A stretch of DNA of 64,000 nt from positions 51,362,373 through 51,426,372 of the forward strand of contig NC_061815.1 in the NCBI RefSeq assembly GCF_021462225.1, in the 5' to 3' direction. Below, one piece after another: positions 1-11,574 of this stretch. The position numbers and the translations under genes are program-made. The DNA comes from Girardinichthys multiradiatus. Taxonomy: Eukaryota; Chordata; Actinopteri; Cyprinodontiformes; Goodeidae. Numbering within the stretch: position 1 is the first letter of the stretch; the number at the start of each line of letters is the position of its first letter. A model generated the notes under the pieces. That model was given only the letters and a program-made list of their open reading frames with translations. It was not told where the DNA came from and did not search any database.

Positions 1-109
1 AAGGAAAGAGTCCATCCTTACTGCTGTTAGGTAGCAGCCAGAAGCACCTGAACTAATGCACGTCTTAGCATTAGTGTTGAAAAGATTGTTCACAAGATGA
101 AATCCTTCC

Positions 110-743
110 TAATCCTACCAGGGATGGACAATCTAATTAGGTCTCCCCAAGGTAAGACCGCAAGAAGCTCCGAAAAATGACCAAAAACCCAAAAGCTCCA
201 TCTTAGACTCTACAGGCATCAGTTAGCAGGTTTAGGGTCATGACAGGACAATTAGAACAACACTGAACCAGTATGATGGTTTAAATGAATTGAAGTAGAA
301 AGCCTCTTCTCTTTAAAAAGTGCACGAGAAGCTCATATCAGCTGTCAGGAAAAGTGGAGGAGGGCTGATGGTTGGGGCGTGTTCGGCAGGCACAGGACCT
401 CGCCATCTTGATGTCACTGACTCAGTGTTTGAGAATCTAGGGGAGCCCATCTGTCTAACAACTAAAGCTGGGTCATCAACAGATCCCATCAACAATCCTA
501 AACACAGCAGCAGATCTAGAAAATAATTACTGAAAAAAAGAAACAGAATCAAAGTGCTGCAATGGCCTAGTCAAAGTCCAGACTTTTCCGTCTTTGAAAT
601 ACTATTATGGAACCTTCAGATAGCCGAGTAGAAACATCAATGAACGGAAGCAACATTGCACAGAAGAGCAGAGCAAAGTTTCTCCACAGCGGTGTGAAAG
701 ACAGCTGAGTGTTCTGTTGGTGAAGGAGGCTCTACGGGCTTCT
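110..743 (+). pseudogene. Tc1/mariner transposase relic, family A, copy 1 (3' half)
   Basis: This is a decayed 3' half of a Tc1-type (DDE) transposase gene. A GGGLMVG-like block at about 357-377 matches the (K)HGGG..M(V/I)W signature that follows the first catalytic region. The codons at 563-583 read WPSQSPD, the hallmark stretch just before the catalytic glutamate. The codons at 722-742 read EGGSTGF, which looks like the KGGST-type C-terminus of these proteins. Stops and frameshifts interrupt it throughout and the QQDN block is damaged. The same family recurs on the minus strand at 1880-2471, 14830-15262 and 34290-34532. The C-terminal codons run directly into a 22-bp tandem repeat. The family match rests partly on recalled teleost consensus sequence. 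It is certainly not functional. Confidence 0.7.
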
Positions 744-826
744 GTTTGGCTTCTACAAACTGCTGAAGGAGGTCCTACAGGCTGCTGGAGGAGGTTCTAC
801 AGGCTGCTGGAGGAGGTTCTGCAGTT
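722..826 (+). repeat. Short 22-bp minisatellite, same unit as the large array at 55.9-64 kb
   Basis: About five units lie head to tail: 722-743, 744-764 (21 bp, degenerate), 765-786, 787-808 and a partial 809-826. The shared core is GGAGGTTCTACAGGCTGCT. This is the motif of the large satellite at the right end of the window. The first unit coincides with the putative transposase C-terminal codons of the preceding relic, so the tandem repeat appears to begin inside the transposon. Confidence 0.8.
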
Positions 827-1039
827 AGTTCATCACACAGAAACTGCTGGATGTAGAGCATGTCCTAAGCTGGCAAATAAAAGCTGTTACAGACCATGAT
901 AATACTGTCACACTGCAGAGAAACTTAGTCTTTCTAATCTCACAGACCTTCACAAGAAACCTTCTCTGTTTACAGCTCGGTGCTGTAGCTCTCAAACAGG
1001 AACTGGTTTCACCGAATCACATGCGAGCCCGCCTGCAAA

Positions 1040-1480
1040 CACTCAGAGATGTTGCATAAGACCATATTTAGCAGATAACACTGGATGGCCAAGAAGCCAA
1101 ATGATGCAAAATGGTTCATTTATCTCAATATTCCTCTCACAATAGAGGGCGTGTTTATCAAAGAAATGACTGATCATAATATCTGCCTTATTGGTCTCAA
1201 CAGGAAACGCCACGACCATCTTGCAGATTACTCCTTGATGAGGAAAATGCAATTAAAACGTCAAGTGCGTTTTATTAGATTCTCCCCACCCTGCAGGGTT
1301 TTAGCAGCCCCGGGAGTCCCAGGATGATCGGGCGATGGATGAAACATATAGAGCTGCGAGCAACATTAGGAGCGCCGCACCAAAATAACAGCCGCTCGCT
1401 CCCAGATGAGTCGCCTTTTCATCAGTGTACAGAGCTGAACACGAGAGACTGAATGAAACCACGATCAGCTGGATTTCAGC
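1040..1480. promoter_or_regulatory. Candidate conserved non-coding element
   Basis: This stretch shows no repeat signature or coding frame. It has a mixed, high-complexity composition with a GC-rich core (about 1290-1420) and TCF/LEF-like (TTTATCAAAG at 1154-1163) and ATTA-type homeodomain motifs. Such islands between decayed transposons are often vertebrate enhancers. No alignment was possible, so conservation is inferred from appearance only. Confidence 0.3.
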
Positions 1481-1742
1481 AACAACCTATTCTCTGACAG
1501 AAGAATCTGATTTGTTTGTCAGACGTTTAGCTTCAGCTTCATTTTGGAGACAAACTGCAGGTTTCTTTATTTCCCTGCAGACCTGCCTGTTTTCCAAACC
1601 CTGAAATGTGAAAAATTAATCTAGCGTTGTTACTTTAAGGCTGTATTATCAATGTTCTATTGTATTCCTGAGAACTGTAGGTGATTATGAAACAGCTCTG
1701 TCATGTTTGTATTCAATCAGGAAGACCACAGAACCTGCTGGG

Positions 1743-1870
1743 ACGTAAATGGTAAATGGACTGAACTTATATAGTGCTTTTCCAGTCATACAGACCGCTC
1801 AAAGCGCTTTACACTATAGCCACATTCACCCAATCGCACTCACTAACGCTCACACATTCATACACCGATA
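1743..1870. repeat. Common teleost interspersed repeat fragment
   Basis: The segment contains TGGACTGAACTTATATAGTG, then CTCAAAGCGCTTTACACTA and a run of CACATTCA-type repeats. I recognise this as a very abundant teleost dispersed repeat. I cannot say whether it is a LINE tail or a SINE body. Confidence 0.6.
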
Positions 1871-1879
1871 TGTAGATCA

Positions 1880-2471
1880 GTAGGCAACGGCAGCTGTCTG
1901 AGATGTTTTCCTCCTAGGAATACTATTTCTCTCTGTAGGATGATGGACTTCAGATGGTTTGGAGATGCCCTTTTAACCCTTCCCAGGTTGAGGGGCAGGT
2001 CGAGGCCATTGCTGAAGTCTTTCCATCTTGGCATTGTGTTAACACACAACTGTATGCTGGTGCTCACAATGATGAATCTAGGACACTTTTTTTGTGGCAC
2101 TAGAGGCCTTTATTTTTCATTTTTCAACAGCAGGTAGACAGGAAAGAGGGCCAAATAGAGGGGGAGGGAGACATGACATTCAGCAAAGGTCGCCAGGTCC
2201 GAGACTTGAACTCAAGACAGCCGCATCGAGGACTATAGCCTCTACACATGGTTGCATGCTTAACCCCTACACCACCATCGCCACGCCCCAAATCTAGGAG
2301 ACTTTGGTATCTAAAGGAGTTCATGGTTGACTCAGTGACTGTTTGGGGCCCAACTCCTGCAGGTAGTCCAGAAAGACAGCAGTGGTTTTGCAGCTGTTGT
2401 ACATTTTGATCATGCAGAATTTGGAATAGGACTGTCCTGCTTGCCTTGTGCCAAGACTCTGACCTGTACAA
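1880..2471 (-). pseudogene. Tc1/mariner transposase relic, family A, copy 2, split by a SINE
   Basis: Read on the minus strand, 2471-2306 includes a block encoding TESTMNSFRYQS, which lies between the GGG..MxW motif and the second catalytic aspartate in this family. The relic then continues at 2089-1880 beyond an inserted SINE. It shares its 5' flavour (GGCAGCTGTCTGAGATGTTT at 1889-1908) with the copy near 34500. It carries stops and frame changes and is incomplete at both ends. Bases 2075-2089 and 2291-2305 are one original target sequence duplicated by the SINE, so the relic is older than the SINE. Confidence 0.6.
2090..2290 (-). mobile_element. tRNA-derived SINE with target-site duplication
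   Basis: On the minus strand the element opens with a tRNA-like head: an A-box-like GGTGTAGGGGTTAAGC near 2265-2280 and a B-box-like GAGTTCAAGTC near 2205-2220. The body ends in AAAATGAAAAATAAAGG and a short A run (plus-strand Ts near 2087-2093). It is flanked by 15-bp direct repeats at 2075-2089 and 2291-2305 that differ at one base, the mark of LINE-assisted retroposition. The head is not a tRNA gene: there is no plausible complete cloverleaf. Confidence 0.8.
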
Positions 2472-2798
2472 CCTTATCAGACAGCATCTTTTAGAAAATG
2501 GCAGGAAAATGACCTTATAGGAGCTTTGGCAGCATCATGGCTGTCCTTCATTCTGAAGGAGGATTTTTGTAAACACACTGCATCCTTCCAAGTAAGAAAA
2601 AAACTGCATCAAGTTTCTCAAAAGGATGCCAATCCCTCCATATCAATGGTCTCACCTGGTTGTATTCAATGCTGAGAACAACACAACAACACCTGGGTTT
2701 GAGACGGGAAACTAATGGTCCAACATTTGACTTTGTTTAGACAGTTGCAGATAAAATAAATAAATAAGAAAAATCACATGACTTGCAGTAAGTTACAC
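2306..2798. other. No further feature beyond the relic end
   Basis: Up to 2471 this is the outer part of the family A relic. From 2472 to 2798 I see AT-rich sequence without a convincing gene, repeat or regulatory signature. Confidence 0.5.
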
Positions 2799-2800
2799 TA

Positions 2801-4029
2801 CAGGTCCTTCTCAAAATATTAGCATATTGTGATAAAGTTCATTATTTTCCATAATGTCATGATGAAAATTTAACATTCATATATTTTAGATTCATTGCAC
2901 ACTAACTGAAATATTTCAGGTCTTTTATTGTCTTAATATGGATGATTTTGGCATACAGCTCATGAAAACCCAAAATTCCTATCTCACAAAATTAGCATAT
3001 CATTAAAAGGGTCTCTAAACGAGCTATGAACCTAATCATCTGAATCAACGAGTTAACTCTAAACACCTGCAAAAGATTCCTGAGGCCTTTAAAACTCCCA
3101 GCCTGGTTCATCACTCAAAACCCCAATCATGGGTAAGACTGCCGACCTGACTGCTGTCCAGAAGGCCACTATTGACACCCTCAAGCAAGAGGGTAAGACA
3201 CAGAAAGACATTTCTGAACGAATAGGCTGTTCCCAGAGTGCTGCATGTCATTCGGAAATCAAGGTGCCAGAGTCTGGAGGAAGACTGGGGAGAAGGAAAT
3301 GCCAAAATGCCAGAAGTCCAGTGTCAAGTACCCACAGTCAGTGATGGTCTGGGGTGCCGTGTCAGCTGCTGGTGTTGGTCCACTGTGTTTTATCAAGGGC
3401 AGGGTCAATGCAGCTAGCTATCAGGAGATTTTGGAGCACTTCATGCTTCCATCTGCTGAAAAGCTTTATGGAGATGAAGATTTCATTTTTCAGCACGACC
3501 TGGCACCTGCTCACAGTGCCAAAACCACTGGTAAATGGTTTACTGACCATGGTATCACTGGTCAGTAAACTGGTCACCATAACTCTCCTGACCTGAACCC
3601 CATAGAGAATCTGTGGGATATTGTGAAGAGAACGTTGAGAGACTCAAGACCCAACACTCTGGATGAGCTAAAGGCCGCTATCGAAGCATCCTGGGCCTCC
3701 ATAAGACCTCAGCAGTGCCACAGGCTGATTGCCTCCATGCCACGCCACATGAGTGCATAACTGTACATGATTATTTGAAGGTTGACGTTTTTTGTATTAA
3801 AAACACTTTTCTTTTATTGGTCGGATGAAATATGCTAATTTTGTGAGATAGGAATTTTGGGTTTTCATGAGCTGTATGCCAAAATCATCCGTATTAAGAC
3901 AATAAAAGACCTGAAATATTTCAGTTAGTGTGCAATGAATCTAAAATATATGAATGTTAAATTTTCATCATTACATTATAGAAAATAATGAACTTTATCA
4001 CAATATGCTAATATTTTGAGAAGGACCTG
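2801..4029 (+). mobile_element. Tc1/mariner element with ~200-bp inverted terminal repeats, internally deleted
   Basis: The 1,229-bp element begins with CAGGTCCTTCTCAAAATATT and ends with its inverted complement. TA dinucleotides lie immediately outside (2799-2800 and 4030-4031), the TA target duplication of this superfamily. The terminal repeats run about 2801-3003 and 3833-4029 and differ at only a few positions. The copy carries a deleted transposase and could move only with help in trans. The high terminal identity suggests a fairly recent insertion or recent homogenisation. Confidence 0.92.
3129..3760 (+). pseudogene. Deleted Tc1-type transposase inside the 2801-4029 element
   Basis: The frame opens at ATG 3129 with a helix-turn-helix-like N-terminus (MGKTADLTAVQKATIDTLKQ, then KDISERIGCSQSA). 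It then jumps to the region encoding VMVWGAVSAAG, so the middle of the gene, including the first catalytic aspartate region, is missing. The second aspartate lies in FQHDLAPAHS (codon 3497-3499) and the glutamate in NPIENLW (codon 3605-3607), 35 codons later with an in-frame TAA between them. The C-terminus looks shortened, because the CDS passes abruptly into the 3' non-coding segment near 3748. Normal proteins of this group are about 340 residues. Only about 200 codons remain. Confidence 0.85.
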
Positions 4030-4031
4030 TA

Positions 4032-5519
4032 TAGTTCGCTAGGTAAAGTCTAGTGCTGCTAATTTCAAACTACTATACTAATGCAGTTAGTTAAACACTA
4101 GCCGACATGAATGAGATGGTTTCAACACATATTTAAAAGAGTTACAACCATCTGGTTACATAAAACTAAGAATAACTTTTTGATTTATTCATTTGAAATC
4201 AGACGAGATTCAAGACTAGAAGAGCCTGTGTCACTTTATGTTTTGTAAAGCCTCCGATTGTCATAAAAGCAAACCAGGTGACTCTAGAGCAGGCAACAAT
4301 TACCGGGGCTGGATTCAGGTTAAACAGGTTTATTAACACACAAGATAATTCAGCGGAGTAGTCCGCAAGTCCGGTTTCTTAGGATCGGTCACTGAGGAAG
4401 ATAGATGGGTGAGTATGAATGACAGGAGTGAACGAGAAGCTTGAGCTGATGATGAGTGTGTCTTACTGTTGCATCCTGCTGCAGGAAGGTGAGAGAGAGA
4501 GAGGGAAAACACACCAGCACACAACACAAACCTGTGCTCAGCTCCGAGACATGACACTGAAAGGCCTTAGTTCGGGTCAGTTTTACATGGTTTGATTCAT
4601 TTTCTACGGACCTCTGATTCCTCTATTGTAAATCATCTCACCATTTCCTGAGCTCTTGATGAACCAGGCACCTCAGTGTTGTCTCTAGCCCAGGCATCCA
4701 GTCTTTTGGGTATATGACCATTTCCAAAAGCAGAGCCAAGAAAAAAACTGGCAGGATCAGGAAGAAGAGACAGTCCTAGGAACTACTTTCTTTTTTTAAG
4801 AGGGATGCAATGTCTAATTCCTTGTGCAAAATTAAAATAACTCTATTGACAAGAAAATCAGTTTGTGAAAGGGTAGAAATGAAGTTGCTGCACTCTGCTG
4901 TGTTTTTCTGTGAAACAGAAGAAATTATAAATGGAATAATTCTTTAAAGGTTGTTACAAAAGTGTCTGATAATGATCTACTATAATGACATTTTCTTTCA
5001 GGGTCGGAGTAGTCATTTAGATTAAACTCGAAGGTTATTAAAATGGTCAGACAGTAAAGGGTTATGAGGAAATACTGTTACTTGTTCATACTCAATGCCA
5101 TATGTCAGCACAAGCTGTCTTTATACACAAGAGTATAAAGACAGCAGTAAGTAGGTCTGTGGATATTTTAAGCAATGCCAATGAAATCTAAGGTAGCATA
5201 AAAGGCTACTAAAGGCTACAATTGTAGTAATGAACTGATCTGGGACTTAACAATAAATCGGACATAAAGATGGTTGCCTCTTTTCCTCCTCTCAGTATTT
5301 TGAGGAATGTAAAAAATGTAATAATTAGACTCATTTTTACCTACATAATCCTTTATACTGCAGCCAGGTTTCAGTGAGACAAAATAAATCATTCTGATTA
5401 TCACAAATCAAAGCATTATCTAACAAACTCTAACACACAAGATCTTATGTTCAATAAGCCATATTTAATTGTTTCATATGCCTGTCTTTCAGCCATAATC
5501 TATATCTCACGACCATAGC
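4032..5519. other. No recognised gene
   Basis: AT-rich sequence. The part at 4260-4560 has a (GA)n stretch near 4491-4503 and a texture like an LTR or dispersed repeat, but I could not assign it. No conserved coding frame was seen. Confidence 0.5.
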
Positions 5520-5690
5520 TGAGGGTTGTAACGCTGACGAAACGGTAAATCCAGAGCTTCACCATTAAGCTCAGTTCCTTCTTCCCCACCACAGACTGGA
5601 TCAATGTTCTCATTATCGCAGACGATGCTCTGATATCATCTGCCCATCTCCTGCTCCATCCTACCATCAATCAGGAACACCCAGCAGAGA
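5520..5690 (-). pseudogene. Non-LTR retrotransposon ORF2 C-terminal fragment
   Basis: The minus strand encodes an MRTLIQSVVGKKELSL block followed by a KLWIYRFVSVTTLSYG-like stretch. This matches the post-reverse-transcriptase region of a common teleost LINE, whose usual form is ...KLSIYRSI.VPTLTYGHE. A homologous piece lies on the plus strand at 9000-9160. It is short, 5' and 3' truncated, and non-functional. The exact LINE clade is not certain. Confidence 0.65.
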
Positions 5691-5699
5691 GGAAGAGAA

Positions 5700-7295
5700 A
5701 CCTTCTTTTTGTTCAACGAACTGTTACTGTTGAATAAGAAAGAACCACAGAGAGCTCATATAGGTTAGGATTTTTTTATTTCAGAATGTTCTAATCCTAC
5801 AGCAGAAGAAGGTTGGTCTGTTTGCTGTATGAACATCATTAGGTCATCTCTTCATGCAGAGTTATTCCTTCAGGAATCATTTTACAGTGAAACATTCCAG
5901 TTTCCTACAGAATCGGGTCCTTCTCCAGCAGTATTTTATGTGCATTCATCCATCAGCTCCGACAGCTTCACTGAAGCTCGTCTATCCGTTTGATGGTTTT
6001 CCTGCTCCGAGCCAAACATATTTAAAAATTATTTTCCTCTGGATCTGGGAGCTGTTCTGGAAATGTTCCCAGGTATAATGCGACAAAAGAGTTGCTGGGT
6101 TTGCTGCCAAAAATATCCTATTATTTAAATCTCCTCATATTTCGTAGGTAATCATGTGCCAATATAAAATTATTAAAATGGAAACTGTGAAGGCTTCAGG
6201 TTTTACTTTTCCAGCAGATTTCCTCTAAGTGTGAATGTGACACATATTCTGCTGCTTTTAGAAAGATGGAGCTGCTGGTTTTAGCTCAATTGTCTGTCAC
6301 CTGAACACAGTTATAACCCTGGTAGCAGGTCTTCACTCAGAAACCAAGCTATCATGAACTGAGTTCCTACAGACACCAGGAAAGATGGATGAGACTTTTT
6401 CCAGATCTGGAGTAAATTAAAAAGATCCAGAATTCCCAGCAAAACGTTTTATCATGCATGAATACATTTCTGTGTTGATCAGATCCAACTTTCATAAAAG
6501 TCTTAAATATTTTATGTAATTTGCAAATTCTTCTCATTCCAGCACTTTGTGCTCCTGGATCTAAAAGAGCAGCAAATGTTCTGCTTTAAACACATCAGTA
6601 ATTAACGTCCATCGCAAGCATTCATGTTCAACTCCTCTAATTTATTTTACCTGCAGGAAAAATGTTTCTGATGTTTGAATAGAAACTAGTTCAAGCCCAG
6701 ACCAAACCCTCTGATTCTCTTTTGTAAACTTGCTCACAGATATAATCTCTATTTGCCTGACAAGTTCCTGAAACTGATGAACAGCGAACATCTCCATCGT
6801 GGTGTTTTCTGTCTTTATTTGATGAAGCTTTTTATCAGATGTGGGCCACATCACCAGTCTGTGATCCTCCTGCAAACATCAAGCAAACATGAAGACATGC
6901 AAAACAACTTTCCAAACTGACACGTTGACAATTGTTGCTATTTTACAAGTTGATTTTAACCTTCGCTCCCACAGAAACGAGCAGCTTTCTCACTGTGTGA
7001 GTGGGTGTGGAGAGGGTGATGCTGTTTCTGTGATTGGAGAATTGTTAAATAATCACACATCGTGTGGAACAACTTAGATAGAACCATATGTCCATGTCTA
7101 CCTTCGCCTCTCATCAACAAACATGTTTCACTCTGTTGAAGAGATGAATTCCTCAGCTGCAGCTCACCATCATCTCCTCTGGTCCTGCTTGTGGTGTTGA
7201 ACATGTACATAGTAAATAGACATCTAAACAATGTTTCTTGTCAAAGCACTTTTACGTTATGAGTCTGAATTACCCAGCTGCTCTCAGGCACATTA
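5700..7295. other. No recognised gene
   Basis: Intron-like AT-rich DNA. Open frames here are short, lack recognisable motifs and have no coding-like neighbours. Confidence 0.5.
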
Positions 7296-7672
7296 GTAAG
7301 GAGTAGGGATGGGTACCTCTCACATTTGAACCGATACGGTACCCATAGCCAGTACCTGGGAATCGATACCAGTACTCAACAGTACCAGTTTTCGGTACTA
7401 TTGTATTCCAATTTTACATATTTATTTCTCAATATACATAAACTTTAATGGAAATATCAAAACAACATCCAGCTGTCTGTATTGTAACATCTCAGTTGTT
7501 TCAAACATTTCTTCGACATTAAAACCCAGCAATGTTGCTGCAGACGAGTCGCTAACGGATGGAGGCGTGCTGACGGTGCTGAATGCAGAGTTGTAGCGGT
7601 AGATCTGAGGCTGATGAAACTTGTCTTTTTAACCTTGATAAAAATCTTGTGTTTAACCAGGTCAGTGTGAAT

Positions 7673-7693
7673 ACACACACACACACACACACA
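7673..7693. repeat. (AC)n microsatellite
   Basis: A pure dinucleotide run of about ten units inside the hAT copy. Confidence 0.95.
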
Positions 7694-7788
7694 GAAGAAT
7701 ATATGAATGGCTCGGCCCATGGTTTCCTTTGACTGCAGCCTGTTTAAACTGTCTACATATTCAACACAACATTCTTGTGGAACAAAAC

Positions 7789-8149
<361 letters not shown>

Positions 8150-8491
8150 TGGTCTATGTTGTGTACCAGGAGAAGGAGAGTTAGCGCTGCTGCTGCAGGA
8201 GAGGAAGTGCTGCCATCAAAACTAAATTTGGTGCTTTGTAAAGCCGCAGATATCCTTGCCTGATTTCTAGATTTTAGCTGCATGTTTTTGTGTCCACTGT
8301 CAGGAGCTTTTGTTCACCTGCGTGCGAGCGCACGTAACTCAGTGTGTCAGCGTCAGCATTAGTGAAGCAGAGTATGAGGAGTGTGTATTCGTCCAGCTTT
8401 TGTCAAGTTTGGCCACAGAAAGTAGAGTAGCGGCGACGCAGAGACAGAAATCCTTTGAGATGTGATCTGTTCAAATGAATGACATTAACTG

Positions 8492-8704
8492 TTAAAACGT
8501 ACTATTACTCCATGCCGTGCTCCTCTTAGGGGAGCAGTCTGGTCGGCGGGACAGGGGCACCCCTATTGAATAGTGGTCGGGGAAATGCTGCAGGAGCTTC
8601 CTCAGATTGGTATTCCCACCACTGGCCTTGCACGTTGCATCACAAATATTGCAGCGAGCATAATCTGGACCGCACTGCAGTTTGGAGCGCTTTTGATCAG
8701 CCAT
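8492..8704 (-). pseudogene. BED-type zinc finger remnant of a hAT transposase
   Basis: From the ATG at 8704 the minus strand reads a BED-finger pattern: ARCNICDATCKASGGNTNLR followed by KLLQHFPDHY. BED fingers are the DNA-binding N-terminal domain of many hAT transposases, with a CxxC pair, an SGGNT..L stretch and histidines. Here the CNIC pair and SGGNTNL are clear, but the usual H-L-Q-x-x-H is altered to LLQHFPD. No dimerisation or catalytic region follows. Its position within hAT termini explains it as an element remnant and not a host zinc-finger gene. Confidence 0.75.
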
Positions 8705-8999
8705 GCTTTGTTGACGATACTTGCAGCTACTGACATCAGTATGCTCTTGTTTGTGTAATGCTGTGTTCACGTCCGGCATGGAAAATTGCCCACTCTTCCA
8801 CTCACTCAGTGACACAATGATGCGTTTAGGTACCGAAACATGGTACCGTTTGATTTTACGCGAATCGGCACTCGGTAGTACTGACGGAATTCGGTCAGTA
8901 CCTATAAAAGTACTGAACTCGGTACCCATCCTTAGTAAGGAGGCAACCTGGGCTTAAGTCCCAGTGCCTAGCCTCTGGGCAAGGCATTGGGACCATGAT

Positions 9000-9475
9000 G
9001 AGTCTCTTTTTCTTTGCTGGGTGTTCCTGAGTGATTGCAGGATGGAGCAGAAAATGGATAGATTTCATCTGCTGTATTGAAGACATGATTCCGGTCTGTG
9101 GTGGTGAAGAAGGAGTTGAGCACAAAGGTGAAGTTCTGGATTTAATGCTCCATGTAGAGTCTAATGCTCATCTTTGATTCTGAGATTTAGATCATGGCTG
9201 AAAGAAAAATGAAACAATCACTTGTGGGTTATTAAACATAAGATCTCTCTCTTCTAAGACTCTGTTTGTTAATGAACCAGATCCTGGATCCAAGCAGCTG
9301 AAATTAGCTCCTCTGTAGGGTGGCCAGGCTCTGCCTTAGAGATGAGGAAGTTAACTCCATAATCATTTGGAGTTTCCTCAAAGACCTGCTGCTTCTCCAC
9401 ATTGGAAGGTGTCAGCTGAGGTGGTTCATCTGACAAGGTTCAATCCAACATACCTGAAGGGCAGAACATAGTCGG
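9000..9475 (+). pseudogene. Non-LTR retrotransposon ORF2 C-terminal fragments
   Basis: At 9016-9160 the DNA parallels the LINE piece seen inverted at 5520-5690 (shared GGGTGTTCCTGA.TGAT, GTCTGTGGTGG.GAAGAAGG and GAAG(C/T)TCTGGATTTA). At 9315-9475 the sequence matches the downstream part of the same kind of ORF, which usually reads RVAGLSLRD...LLLHVERSQLRWFGH. The two pieces are separated by about 150 bp of unrelated or decayed DNA. Frames are broken. Product and clade cannot be fixed beyond a teleost LINE. Confidence 0.6.
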
Positions 9476-11009
9476 GCATACTTATCTCCGCTGCCATGTC
9501 AGCACAAATTTTTTCGAGTGGGAAAAAGTCTCCACATCAAATTGTTTTATATGTGACACACTGCTCTGAGCAGCTGGTCGGGAGTATGCGCAGCATCACT
9601 GCCACTGTCTGCACTGCACTGACTGGTGTATTTACCTTCCTCATCCCTAGTCTGGTTCAATGGCTCAATATAATACCTTCTTTTCCTTTGGTTTTTCCAA
9701 AGCTACATGGCAAATTATCTCTTTCTCCTTATTAGGTGACCCCACGGCAGAGAATGTGTGAATTTGTCACCAAAAATGCAGGAAATATGTATGCTCGACT
9801 ATGCAACACCAAACGTCAATCGTCGACTATTGTGCACAGAGTCTGTGCTGCTCACAGTATGCCTGATTATGTCCTGGCCTTTACTTTGGAAGTTTTCTGG
9901 GAAATCTCACTGGAAGGAGACCAAAGAGGAGGAGCCACAACTATTCTGTTGGATGGACGGACGGACGGATGGGCTGCATGATCCTGTCTCAGCCATGCTC
10001 TCCACACACTCTGGGTTCTGTCTGCAGGACAAAGATGTGACTGTATGTTCAGCTGCTTCGCTCTGAAAAATCCCTTCATTGTTTATCAGTTAAGTCATTC
10101 CAACAGTCTCTTCCAATCTTCTTCCACATGTTGAGATACGGATCTATGATCCAAAGAAAACATGGCCGCTGGCCTGGTTCTAGCTGATGGCTCTGCAGAA
10201 ACCGTCATTATTGGAACAAGTGATTTAAAACTACACACCACTTCCTTTTTCTCCTCCGTATTCAAATTTGCAGTTTGAATGGCAGAAGAAGAAAACCATC
10301 TTTTCTGTGTTGCTTCTGCATTTAAATTGGAAGTGATCTCAGAGGAACTAGTTCTCATTTTAATGACGGCCTCCATTCATTAAAACGCTCATTGTTTCCC
10401 TCTTTCCTTTCTCTCTTGTGGATTGGAAGCAGATTCTGACAGAAGCTCTTCTTCAATTATCTCCCATCTCAACCCAGCCTGCTCCTTCACATGCCGAGCA
10501 GAGGAGGCGGTCCTGAGATCCTGACTCCTGCCTAGGGCCTCCAGCCTGAACCTCCTTCTGTTACACAGACTGACATGTGTTCTGTGTCATTCACAGGACC
10601 CTGGAGTTCATCATGAAGAAATACACAGAGGTTAAACATTCAGCCATGTGAACATGGTTTCAACAGCAGAAACATTCCTCCTCCTTATTTCTCCAAAACT
10701 GCAGTAATATACTAGAAAGAAACCGAGAAAAAGCCTGTTCTGACCCGACTTTACTTACGACTGATGAAGACACAGATGTGTCCAAATGTTAGTCTCCAGG
10801 AGGTTTGTACCATAAAGCTGAAAGCTGCTCTGTGAGCTCTGTTCGGTTTGCCACTTAGATGAACATCAGTTATTATCTAATATTTATTGACATGGAATTT
10901 TTTTATTAGGCCTGAATAGTGAAAGCACTGCTTTTATAATTGCTCCGTTTATTATTTTTCATCCATCAATTGAATTGCCATTTTGCCATTTTTTTACATT
11001 TTCAGAAAC
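9476..11009. other. No recognised gene
   Basis: Mixed intron-like sequence with a tiny (GGAC)n run at about 9952-9970. No coding frame with recognisable motifs. Confidence 0.5.
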
Positions 11010-11572
11010 TCACCAAATGTTGCGCATAAGTTAATCCTGGTGTAAAATTACGTATTTTAAGAGTCTTGCAAAAGTCGCATAACAACAACAACAGCGCCCC
11101 CTGGAAATTTCAAAACACCCTCTTCATTTACCTTACTTTATCTTAGAGGTATAAAATCTGGTACGCTTGTACTATGCAACGAGACCTACATAAAACTGTC
11201 TTGCACCCATGTTCTATAACAAACAGGAATTCGGCCATCGCGGATTAATTTAGCAATTTTGACCCCATTTTGCAGTTTATAGCTTCTGTATTTGATTAAA
11301 GGTCTCCTAGAGATTTTGATCGATCAGCTTGAAATTTGTTGTTTGCTCAGCAGGGACAGGGAATCTAAAGTTTTTAAAATTGTGAGTTTTTGACCAAGTT
11401 AAAGGGGCGGAGCCAAACCTCAAAGTTTGACATCTTGCCGAAGAAACACTAATTGTTATAGCTACTACAAGGAAAGTTGCAGAGACAGATAACATGATGG
11501 TCTAAGTTGGTCTCTAATACTGAGAGGTTTGGATGGAGGGTGTGGCCGTGGCTCTAAATTACACACGTAAGG
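11010..11572. repeat. Unclassified teleost interspersed repeat
   Basis: The segment contains AGCGCCCCCTGG at 11091-11102 and phrases such as GGGGCGGAGCC and GGTGTGGCCGTGGC that recur in an abundant dispersed fish repeat I know but cannot classify. It is followed directly by a retroposon fragment and a Tc1 copy, so this is a nest of repeats. Confidence 0.4.
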
Positions 11573-11574
11573 TT

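Noticed and set aside
4260..4560. LTR of a retroelement
   Set aside because: Some texture fits, but no paired LTR, primer site or terminal TG/CA with target duplication could be found.
8492..8929. Host BED zinc-finger gene
   Set aside because: It lies inside hAT termini with a target duplication, has a damaged finger and no further domain.
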